The notes below the pieces were generated by a model, which saw nothing but the letters and a program-made list of their open reading frames with translations, was not told the origin of the DNA and made no database searches. A DNA stretch of 11,384 bases from positions 1 to 11,384 of the forward strand of contig CAIMKO010000070.1 of the NCBI GenBank assembly GCA_903841915.1. The letters are read 5' to 3'. Numbering within the stretch: position 1 is the first letter of the stretch; every line of letters starts with the position of its first letter. Below are positions 1-6,331 of this stretch, in pieces. Both the position numbers and the translations under genes were made by a program. Origin of the DNA: an uncultured Chitinophagaceae bacterium. Its GTDB lineage: Bacteria; Bacteroidota; Bacteroidia; Chitinophagales; Chitinophagaceae.

Positions 1-1018
1 CCATCAATTTGCTTTTTTCAATGATCCTAAATAACTGTTGTATACTATCCGGCAAGGCCTTCAATATATTCCTCACTCTGATTGCTGTTAGTGTGTCAGT
101 TTTATCCTTAAGGTATAAATAGGCGCAGCCACCACTTACAGTATTAAACTGTGCCTTCCAATCGTCTTTTTTCAAATCAGCAATTAAACCGGCATTTTTA
201 AGCCAAATGTTTGGGCTAATTTTTTTTGTATAATTAAAAAAACCATGATCGCCGGTAACAATAAGAACTGTGTTATTCCAAATACCCTGATCTTTTAATG
301 CTGCTTTAATCTTACCTACAGCCTCATCGGCATCTGCAATGGCTGCTCTTACCTTATTGCCTTGCCTGCCTTCCTCATGTTCTGCTTCGTCTACAGAAAA
401 CAAGTGTACAGTCATAAAGCCAGGCTTTTCTTTTTTAATAAGATACGCAGCAATACGAGCCACATTCTGATCTTTGCCATAATCAATTGTATCAGCTGAA
501 CCAAATACTTCTTTTTTTATTTCTGAAATAAAACCGGCAGGTTTAGTATGCGATTCACGGAAACCTTCGCCTAAAGCCCCAATATCAGGGATATCATAAT
601 CTACAGGAGCCCCTGCAGAAACCGGCCAAAAAAGAGAAGCGGTTTTTAATCCTTTTTCTTGTGCCGCCTTCCATAAGGTTGGGGAATGCAATGATGTATC
701 GCTCCAATATATTTTTCCGGTAGCCCCCAATGGTTCAAAAACAGCATTAGCATAAACAGCATGCTTTGCCGGTTGAACTCCAGTAATAATCGTACTGTGT
801 GCAGGATAAGTTACAGAAGCAAAAACACTGTTTACGCCTTGTGCATGGCTACCGTTTTTAACTAGTTCTTGAAGGTTATTGGCATGCCAGGCTGTGTCCA
901 GATAAAAATCGGGGCGAAAGCCATCAATCGTGATCAGTATAACATGTTTCACTTGCTGGGTAAAGCCAGTAACAGAAAACAAAAAAGCAAAGGCTGCAAA
1001 AAAAAGCTTCTTGATCAT
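1..1018 (-). CDS. Exported NPP-family phosphodiesterase / alkaline-phosphatase-superfamily enzyme (3' end outside window)
   Basis: The reading frame is open from an ATG at 1016-1018 to the window edge, giving about 339 residues without the C-terminus. Residues 1-20 form a signal peptide (MIKK, then a hydrophobic run ending in GFT before QQ), so the enzyme is probably periplasmic. It then shows the metal-ligand order of the type I phosphodiesterase/nucleotide pyrophosphatase family: Asp32 in ITIDGFRPDF, the presumed nucleophile Thr70 in VTYPAHST, Asp210 and His214 in SVDEAEHEEG, and Asp257-His258 in VTGDHGF. The last expected His ligand would lie beyond the edge. Members hydrolyse phosphodiester, pyrophosphate or phosphonate-ester bonds, and the substrate cannot be told from this fragment. 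The gene is divergent from the phosphonate-type operon starting at 1318. It has the same fold class as the PhnA-like enzyme at 4620-5816 but is clearly not a recent duplicate of it. Family assignment is secure; the specific role is not. Confidence 0.9.
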   Translation of the reverse strand, partial: MIKKLFFAAFAFLFSVTGFTQQVKHVILITIDGFRPDFYLDTAWHANNLQELVKNGSHAQGVNSVFASVTYPAHSTIITGVQPAKHAVYANAVFEPLGATGKIYWSDTSLHSPTLWKAAQEKGLKTASLFWPVSAGAPVDYDIPDIGALGEGFRESHTKPAGFISEIKKEVFGSADTIDYGKDQNVARIAAYLIKKEKPGFMTVHLFSVDEAEHEEGRQGNKVRAAIADADEAVGKIKAALKDQGIWNNTVLIVTGDHGFFNYTKKISPNIWLKNAGLIADLKKDDWKAQFNTVSGGCAYLYLKDKTDTLTAIRVRNILKALPDSIQQLFRIIEKSKLM

Positions 1019-1317
1019 AATAGTATTTTGCAAAAAAAGAAAGGGTTATTGCTTTTCAATTTGGAATAGCATAATTACAGCTTCATTAACACCATTACCT
1101 TAACGTAGCATTAGGAAATTGTTAACTGAAAGATCGGGGCTTCAAAAACAGATAAAGCATACATGCATTGTGAATAATAGGGCAAATAATATAGCACATT
1201 AAATACATATCATTTTTGCATTTATATACTTTGCTACTTGCTTCAGATATTAAATTTTTATAAACAATAGGAGAAGAAAGACTTACACATTTAAAAGCAT
1301 CTAGTTTCGCAACAAAA
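1019..1317. other. Divergent intergenic region, presumed promoters for both flanking genes
   Basis: This AT-rich stretch of about 300 bases separates two divergent start codons, so promoters for both directions are expected here. I found no exact match to the Bacteroidota -7 consensus TAnnTTTG with a properly spaced -33 element on either strand. The closest is TATACTTTG near 1225-1233, which has the wrong spacing inside the motif. A purine-rich AGGAGAAGAAAG at 1269-1280 resembles a ribosome binding site, but it is about 40 bases upstream of the ATG at 1318 and no usable start codon follows it in frame. A short interrupted palindrome (GCAT-AC-ATGC) lies near 1157-1166 and is too short to call an operator. 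No RNA gene is visible. Confidence 0.5.
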
Positions 1318-2418
1318 ATGGGAACTTGTAAAATAGTTGTCTTCAGATCAGCCGATCAACCTTTAGCATTGACAGAAACAGTTATTCCGCTGCTAAAGGA
1401 AAAAGAAATTCTCATCCGCAATGAATATGCTACTCTTTGCCGAAGTGATCTCTACACGTATACCGGCAAACGAATAGAAAAGAATCCAACGATACTTGGT
1501 CACGAAATTGTGGGCAGAATTGAGGCCTTTGGCCCCGGTGCTCCTGAAAGGGACCTTCGTGGTAATTCTTTAAAAATCGGTGACAGGATCACCTGGGCCA
1601 TTTTTGCCAGCAATCCGGAATCTGAATTTTCTAAGATGGGTATGCCGCAAAAGGCTGAAGACCTGTTTAAATATGGCCATGAACAAATTACCCCTGACAG
1701 TAGTTTGCACGGTGGCCTTAGCCAATTTACCATTTTACGTAAGCATACTCCGATCATTAAAATAAGCGAAAGTTTAGCGCTACCGGTGGCTGCCATCATT
1801 AACTGTGCGGTAGCAACAGTGTCAGGTGCAATTAGGGTTGCAGGAAATTTATCGGGGAAAAATGTGCTGATCTGTGGTACCGGTATGCTTGGAATTATTG
1901 CCTGCGCAATGGCGAGATCAAACGGAGCTTCAAAAGTTTTTGCAACAGATACGAATGCAGAAAGATTGGTCATTTCTAAAGAATTTGGTGTTGACGAAAT
2001 TTTAGAAACGAACTCCGGAAACAGCTTAAAAGATCTTTTTTTAGAGAAGTCTGATGGTTTAAAATCTATACATACTCTTATTGATTTTAGCGGATCACCT
2101 GATGCTATGGAAGAAGCCTTTGGTTTGCTGGGCATTGGCGGTACAGCTGTTTTTATTGGGGCTACTTTTCCACAGCGTAAAATACAGATCGATGCAGAGC
2201 AGGTTGTAAGAAAAATATTAACCATTAAAGGCTTACACAATTATAATGAACAGGACCTGGATACCGCGGTAAGTTTTATTGAAGAAAACCAAGGGATATA
2301 CCCTTTTGAAAAATTGATCTACGATGGTTTCTCTTTAGAACAATCTAACGAAGCTTTCCTGTACGCCTTAGAAAAAAATGATTTCAGAGTAGGCATTACA
2401 ATCAATTCATCAAAATAA
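1318..2418 (+). CDS. Zinc-type alcohol dehydrogenase, phosphonate-catabolism-associated group
   Basis: This 366-residue medium-chain dehydrogenase is likely cytoplasmic, with no signal peptide. Catalytic zinc ligands are visible as Cys41 (TLCRSDLY), His62-Glu63 (LGHEIVG) and Cys163 (INCAVATVSG). The Rossmann fingerprint is at about 187-192 (GTGMLG), and Asp211 after the second strand suggests NAD(H) rather than NADP(H). The middle section, with KMGMPQKAEDLFKYGHE at 106-122, matches the phosphonate-associated alcohol dehydrogenase family I know as TIGR03366. The four cysteines that normally bind the structural zinc between about 95 and 120 are absent, and the usual PQKC reads PQKA. It is the first gene of an operon, 7 bases before the phosphonatase-like gene. 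A likely role is oxidising a hydroxyl group next to a phosphonate or phosphate ester to an aldehyde; that substrate is inferred from context. The start at 1318 is the only plausible one, since no ATG, GTG or TTG precedes it back to an in-frame TAA at 1261. Confidence 0.9.
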   Translation: MGTCKIVVFRSADQPLALTETVIPLLKEKEILIRNEYATLCRSDLYTYTGKRIEKNPTILGHEIVGRIEAFGPGAPERDLRGNSLKIGDRITWAIFASNPESEFSKMGMPQKAEDLFKYGHEQITPDSSLHGGLSQFTILRKHTPIIKISESLALPVAAIINCAVATVSGAIRVAGNLSGKNVLICGTGMLGIIACAMARSNGASKVFATDTNAERLVISKEFGVDEILETNSGNSLKDLFLEKSDGLKSIHTLIDFSGSPDAMEEAFGLLGIGGTAVFIGATFPQRKIQIDAEQVVRKILTIKGLHNYNEQDLDTAVSFIEENQGIYPFEKLIYDGFSLEQSNEAFLYALEKNDFRVGITINSSK

Positions 2419-2425
2419 AATAGAT

Positions 2426-3157
2426 ATGGGCAAAATTAGTATGGTTGTTTTTGATCTTTCAGGTACAACCGTTAGCGATGATAATGCAGTTGCAAAAAGC
2501 TTATACGAAGCCGCCAAAGATTTTAATCTGGATGTAACACTGGAAGATTTTGAAAAAACCATCGGCACCAATAAAATACATCTTTACCAGTTTATGATCG
2601 CGAGGAATAAAGGACATGAGGTGAGCATACAAAATCTTGAAAAATACAATTTCCCTGAATACCACGATCTGGCGATGGAAGTGTTTGAATTATACTCGGA
2701 AATAATGGTTGCTTATTATCGCAATCAGGTGAAAGCCATCCCGGGTGCCGAGGATGTTTTTCGCTGGTGTCGTAGTCAAGCTATTAAAGTAGTTACAGAT
2801 ACCGGGTTTCACCGCGATGTGAATACTGCGATCATGGAAGGTTTACAATGGAAAGAAAGAGGATTGGTGGATCTAACTCTTGATGTTGAAAATACAAATG
2901 GAATTGGGAGACCTGCTCCCTATATGATCTTTCATGCGATGATGGAATTGGGGATACAATCTGTCAGGGAAGTGATCAAGATCGGCGATACGCCTGCCGA
3001 TCTTTTATCGGGCCATAATGCAGGCTGTATTGGCAATATTGGTGTTTTAAGTGGCACCAATACAAAGGAAATATTTGATCATTACCCGCATACACATATT
3101 CTTCCAAGTGTTGTTGAATTGCCAAGCCTTATTGAAAGCGAATTTTACAAGCACTAA
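2426..3157 (+). CDS. Phosphonatase-like HAD hydrolase (PhnX-like)
   Basis: The product is 243 residues and cytoplasmic. HAD motif I is DLSGTT with nucleophile Asp10. Ser12 stands where ordinary HAD phosphatases have the acid/base Asp, and PhnX has Ala there. Motif II is VVTDTGFHRD (Thr124-Asp125-Thr126), and motif III is GRPAPYM with Arg162 replacing the usual Lys, another PhnX hallmark. Motif IV is KIGDTPAD with Asp188 and Asp192. In the cap, IGTNKIHLYQF places Lys50 at the position of the Schiff-base lysine of phosphonoacetaldehyde hydrolase. The cap His three residues later in PhnX is Leu53 here. Overall it fits the PhnX-like family TIGR03351. PhnX splits phosphonoacetaldehyde into acetaldehyde and phosphate, and a related C-P or phosphoester cleavage is likely. 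It is slightly shorter than PhnX (about 267 residues). It starts 7 bases after the dehydrogenase and ends 3 bases before the transporter, so all three are probably co-transcribed and translationally coupled. Confidence 0.88.
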   Translation: MGKISMVVFDLSGTTVSDDNAVAKSLYEAAKDFNLDVTLEDFEKTIGTNKIHLYQFMIARNKGHEVSIQNLEKYNFPEYHDLAMEVFELYSEIMVAYYRNQVKAIPGAEDVFRWCRSQAIKVVTDTGFHRDVNTAIMEGLQWKERGLVDLTLDVENTNGIGRPAPYMIFHAMMELGIQSVREVIKIGDTPADLLSGHNAGCIGNIGVLSGTNTKEIFDHYPHTHILPSVVELPSLIESEFYKH

Positions 3158-3160
3158 ACT

Positions 3161-4480
3161 ATGGCTGCTATCACCACAAGTGCAGGGTTAAAAAGTAAAA
3201 CATCCCAATGGCTTGCAAACTGTAATAGTTTTGCTTTTGTATTTTTTTGCAGCACGGCTGCTTTTATAACTTATTGCAGCATGTATGCTTTTAGGAAGCC
3301 CTTTACAGCAGCCACTTTTGAAGGATTAAGTTTATGGGGGATCGACTATAAGATCCTTTTGATCATCAGCCAGGTATTTGGTTATACTATTTCTAAATTC
3401 TTGGGTATAAAAATTGTTTCGGAGTTACCCCCCAATAAACGGATACTCCTCTTATGTATTTTAATGGGGTCAGCATGGGCATCATTGCTTTTTTTTGCCA
3501 TTACACCTTACCCGTATAATTTTATATTCATGTTCTTAAACGGACTACCATTGGGTCTTATTTGGGGTGTAGTATTCAGTTATTTGGAAGGAAGGCGTTT
3601 TACTGAAGTTTTAGGTGCGGTGATGGCAAGCAGTTTTATCGTTTCATCGGGTTTTGTAAAAGCGGGTGGCAAAATGCTCTTAGACAATTTTGCAGTATCC
3701 GATTTTTGGATGCCTTTTTTAACCGGTTTGCTTTTTTTACCAATGCTATACTTGGGTATTTGGATGCTGAAACAAATACCGCCTCCCACAAAAGAAGACC
3801 AACAATATCGTACCCAACGGGTACCAATGAATAAGGCAGAAAGGTTGCGTTTTTTTAGGCTGTTTGCACCCGGTATCATTATGTCAATTGCCATCTATGT
3901 TGGGCTTACCATTTTTAGGGATATACGAGATAATTTTGCCATAGAATTATGGACAGCATTGGGCTATGGGCATGTACCCGGTATTCTAGCATTCGCTGAA
4001 ATACCTATTGCCATTGCAGTACTTATCATTATTGGATTCATGATCTTGATCAGGAATAACCGTCTGGCTTTTTATATCAACCTGCTAATCATTTTTATTG
4101 GCGGTATCCTTTTAATTTTAATCACTTATCTCTTTGTTCAAAAGATAATTTCGCCCTTATACTGGATGATCATTATTGGTTTTTCTATGTACCTGCCCTA
4201 TATCGCCTTTCATACCATGTTTTACGAAAGATGGATCGCGCTATTTCGCTATAAAAGCAATATTGGTTACCTGATGTACATCAGTGATGCTTTTGGTTAT
4301 TTAGGAAGTGCTGTTATCCTTTACTTCAAGAATTTTGGTACTAAGCATTTAAGCTGGTTGCACTTTTTTACAATAACCGCTTATTGCGTGGGTGCCGTTA
4401 CCGTTATTTTATCCTTTTTCTCCATCCTTTATTTTTTAAGCAAAGAGAAAAATAAAGAATCAGAAAGGCAGCTAACGTAA
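3161..4480 (+). CDS. MFS transporter, DUF5690 type, organophosphate-antiporter-like
   Basis: The product is a 439-residue inner-membrane protein with about 12 hydrophobic helices (roughly 24-44, 63-84, 94-114, 119-141, 149-168, 183-204, 233-252, 273-297, 301-325, 331-354, 366-388, 399-426). A hydrophilic central loop lies at about 205-232, the usual 6+6 MFS arrangement. I recognise it as the Bacteroidota family DUF5690. Two stretches resemble the organophosphate:phosphate antiporter family (GlpT/UhpT). One is Y-x-x-R-K-x-F in helix 1 (Arg45-Lys46). The other is GYTISKFLG followed by a charged loop in helix 2. Helix 7 ends with FRDIRDNF, offering Arg253/Arg256 as a possible partner for Arg45 in binding a phospho- or phosphono-group. 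It closes the operon with the dehydrogenase and phosphonatase-like genes, so it probably imports their substrate. The exact ligand and counter-ion are unknown. Confidence 0.85.
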   Translation: MAAITTSAGLKSKTSQWLANCNSFAFVFFCSTAAFITYCSMYAFRKPFTAATFEGLSLWGIDYKILLIISQVFGYTISKFLGIKIVSELPPNKRILLLCILMGSAWASLLFFAITPYPYNFIFMFLNGLPLGLIWGVVFSYLEGRRFTEVLGAVMASSFIVSSGFVKAGGKMLLDNFAVSDFWMPFLTGLLFLPMLYLGIWMLKQIPPPTKEDQQYRTQRVPMNKAERLRFFRLFAPGIIMSIAIYVGLTIFRDIRDNFAIELWTALGYGHVPGILAFAEIPIAIAVLIIIGFMILIRNNRLAFYINLLIIFIGGILLILITYLFVQKIISPLYWMIIIGFSMYLPYIAFHTMFYERWIALFRYKSNIGYLMYISDAFGYLGSAVILYFKNFGTKHLSWLHFFTITAYCVGAVTVILSFFSILYFLSKEKNKESERQLT

Positions 4481-4619
4481 AAAAGATCTTATTGTAGATA
4501 AAATATATCATTTTTTTAAACAGCATTAGGATGAATATGGTAAATCAATAGTCAACCATTTTCTTTGAGATGATATGATCTTTTTCGACTTACCAGCAAT
4601 TCAAACCATGGCATTATCA
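4481..4619. other. Convergent intergenic region with a weak terminator-like element
   Basis: The plus-strand operon and the minus-strand series converge on these 139 AT-rich bases. On the plus strand a 4-bp stem (GATA at 4497-4500, TATC at 4506-4509) is followed by a run of seven T at 4511-4517. This could act as an intrinsic terminator for the transporter operon, but the stem is short and A/T only. No convincing hairpin plus T tract is seen for the minus strand. No gene is visible here. Confidence 0.35.
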
Positions 4620-5816
4620 CTATTTTGCTGTAAATAACCAAGCTGCCAATTTGTAATTGAAGTCAAAGTATCCACCTGCAGGGGCATTCAAAGCATGATA
4701 CACAAACAAAGGAACATTTGCATCGTATAAAGAACCATGGCTGCGATAAGTAGCCGGCAAAATTTCCGATTCAGTATCCAGATCTCCAAAAACGGTATTC
4801 TTGTCTCCCAAGACAATTAAATCACCGATCCTTCCCGGCATTAAATGAAATTTTTCTGCTGCTTCCTTTTTTGTTAACACCGCTTCAACACCTTTTAAAC
4901 TAAGTAATGTTGCTGTTACTTTTTCTTGATCATTTTGGTCTTTTAGATATACGTAAGCAGTTCCTCCAAATCCTCTGTGATGTTTAAAGTATTTATCTCT
5001 TTCCGGAGAAATAGCAATCTTAACAGGAGTATTTCTATTGGTGCAGGCTTTACCTAAATCCCAACAAAAGTTTTTATGGTTTACCCCATGATCGGCCGTG
5101 ATCAATATCCCAGCATCAGGGGCTGCTTTACTAATTTGAGCGATATAAGAATCAATCTTATTCAAATGCTCTTTGGATTCTACGCTTTCGGGTGCCCATG
5201 TATGCATGGGATAATCTGTAATATGAATATAAATAACGCCCAAACCCGGATCATTCTTTATGCTATACAATGCGGCCTGCATCAACCAGTAGTTCACCTC
5301 TCTGCTATAAATAGAGGGAACTGTTCCGATTCTTTGTATCCAAAGAGGTGAAGCCGTTTCCGGCGATATTACTTCATCAGTTCCTTTATCCAATAAGCCA
5401 ATTGTCTTTTTTTTGCTGGAGAAAAGAATAGATCTGACAGCTTCTTTTTTTGCTCTTTCAAAAATGGTAGGTGCTAATACTAAAGAGTCATCTTCCATGA
5501 ACTCTTCAGCATCTGAAGCAGTATTAAAAAAAGAATTTCCTGTTATACCGTGTTTCTCCGGTAATACTCCCGTACAGATGGAAGTATTATTTACATTGGT
5601 AACCGATGGCATCAATGACGGTACCACTTTATAGATCCCATGTTTTTCAAAATAATTCAAAGTGGGCATGTCACTGTTACGATAATAATCCTCTCCAAAA
5701 CCATCCATCATGATGATAATTATCTTTTGCTGTTTTGATCTAGTCTTTGTCTGTGCAATTAATGCTACAGGAAACAAAAAAAAGATGACGAAGGCAATCA
5801 GAAGAAATAATTTCAT
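4620..5816 (-). CDS. Exported phosphonoacetate-hydrolase-like enzyme (PhnA-type, alkaline phosphatase superfamily)
   Basis: The product is 398 residues with a signal peptide at 1-21 (hydrophobic core, cleavage likely after ALIA). The mature protein carries the full two-metal site of the NPP/PhnA fold: Asp38 (MMDGFG), nucleophile Thr73 (PSVTNVNNTSICTG), Asp201 and His205 (TDYPMHTWAP), Asp242-His243 (TADHGVNHK) and His360 (YRSHGS). The stretches around the nucleophile, HGITGNSFF, the TDY-x-x-H motif and RIGDLIV look more like phosphonoacetate hydrolase (PhnA, EC 3.11.1.2) than generic NPPs. Lys135 and Lys137 align, by eye, with the two lysines that hold the substrate carboxylate in rhizobial PhnA. 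PhnA converts phosphonoacetate to acetate and phosphate, or this relative may act on a similar phosphonate or ester. Characterised PhnA enzymes are, to my knowledge, cytoplasmic, so export is unusual. It is the last gene of the minus-strand series, 55 bases after the small exported protein. Confidence 0.82.
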   Translation of the reverse strand: MKLFLLIAFVIFFLFPVALIAQTKTRSKQQKIIIIMMDGFGEDYYRNSDMPTLNYFEKHGIYKVVPSLMPSVTNVNNTSICTGVLPEKHGITGNSFFNTASDAEEFMEDDSLVLAPTIFERAKKEAVRSILFSSKKKTIGLLDKGTDEVISPETASPLWIQRIGTVPSIYSREVNYWLMQAALYSIKNDPGLGVIYIHITDYPMHTWAPESVESKEHLNKIDSYIAQISKAAPDAGILITADHGVNHKNFCWDLGKACTNRNTPVKIAISPERDKYFKHHRGFGGTAYVYLKDQNDQEKVTATLLSLKGVEAVLTKKEAAEKFHLMPGRIGDLIVLGDKNTVFGDLDTESEILPATYRSHGSLYDANVPLFVYHALNAPAGGYFDFNYKLAAWLFTAK

Positions 5817-5871
5817 TTGTAAAAGATTAAATAGTTATCAATCATATTCAAAATAAATTCAGGAAGTCATT

Positions 5872-6246
5872 TTAAAATTTATACCCAACTACCAATGATC
5901 CAAGCCAGATGGTACCCACCCGAAAAGTATTGAAGGAAATAACACTTGCTTTATAATCTACCCGAAAGCCCACACCCATTTTTGTATCAAATTCCCCTGT
6001 TCGATAATCCCACCAAAGCATGGGCAGATAAGCAGGTCCCATTTTCAAATTCTTATTTACATTAAACAGAAGCTGCGGGCCGGTAAAGCCAATTAAAATT
6101 CTTTCCTGAAAATCATACCCTATTAAAATTGTTTTTTCGAAAGATTTTGGTTTTTTAATGATAGACGTATCGCCAGGCAACGTATTTGCAGAGATTTTCG
6201 TAATGGCAAATGGAGAAAATAAGAGGATAAAAAAAATTGTTTTCAT
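5872..6246 (-). CDS. Small exported hypothetical protein, possibly an outer-membrane beta-strand protein
   Basis: I do not recognise a family. The 124-residue product has a signal peptide at about 1-20 (ending KISA). It then has a Thr/Lys-rich linker and alternating hydrophobic/polar strands rich in Gly and aromatics (ILIGFTGPQLLF, MGPAYLPMLWW, KMGVGFRVDY, TIWLGSLVVGYKF). It ends in Phe, as many outer-membrane beta-barrel proteins do, but about 100 mature residues is small for a barrel, so it could oligomerise or be a fragment of a larger ancestor. It is preceded by the terminator-like repeat at 6261-6286 and followed after 55 bases by the PhnA-like gene. Those two may form a sub-operon that is attenuated relative to the upstream SusCD genes. 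Exported location is likely; function is unknown. Confidence 0.7.
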   Translation of the reverse strand: MKTIFFILLFSPFAITKISANTLPGDTSIIKKPKSFEKTILIGYDFQERILIGFTGPQLLFNVNKNLKMGPAYLPMLWWDYRTGEFDTKMGVGFRVDYKASVISFNTFRVGTIWLGSLVVGYKF

Positions 6247-6260
6247 TTTTTCATAAAATT

Positions 6261-6286
6261 AAAAAAAGAGGCTTAGAAAAGCCTCT
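6261..6286 (-). terminator. Intrinsic terminator-like hairpin between the phosphatase and the small exported protein
   Basis: An 8-bp perfect inverted repeat (AGAGGCTT at 6267-6274, AAGCCTCT at 6279-6286) closes a 4-base loop. Read on the minus strand it is directly followed by a run of T (A tract 6261-6266 on the plus strand). This is the classic form of a rho-independent terminator acting on transcripts from the phosphatase gene. It sits about 45 bases past the phosphatase stop codon and about 15 bases before the next ATG, so it could also attenuate downstream expression. Confidence 0.8.
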
Positions 6287-6324
6287 CGGATAAAACACTA
6301 TTGTGTTTATGTTAAAAGAGGCTT
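6279..6324 (-). repeat. Third copy of the terminator arm plus nested hairpin, possible anti-terminator
   Basis: The arm AGAGGCTT recurs at 6317-6324, so the terminator's inner arm at 6279-6286 has two alternative partners, 6267-6274 and 6317-6324. Inside the longer alternative lies another inverted repeat, AAACAC at 6293-6298 and GTGTTT at 6303-6308, with a 4-base loop. The two 8-bp pairings are mutually exclusive, as in attenuators. Whether the switching is real is an inference; the repeats themselves are exact. Confidence 0.5.
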
Positions 6325-6331
6325 AATAATA

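Noticed and set aside
869..1069. A 66-codon plus-strand open frame
   Set aside because: It overlaps the start of the exported NPP gene in antisense and is low-complexity Lys-rich, as expected from the reverse of a signal-peptide region.
1213..1240. Bacteroidota-like promoter (TTTTTG and TATACTTTG)
   Set aside because: The spacing between the two elements and within the -7-like motif does not fit the consensus, and such strings are common in AT-rich DNA.
1500..2240. A 246-codon minus-strand open frame inside the dehydrogenase gene
   Set aside because: It is fully antisense to a well-supported gene, has no recognisable domain and has a composition typical of a shadow frame.
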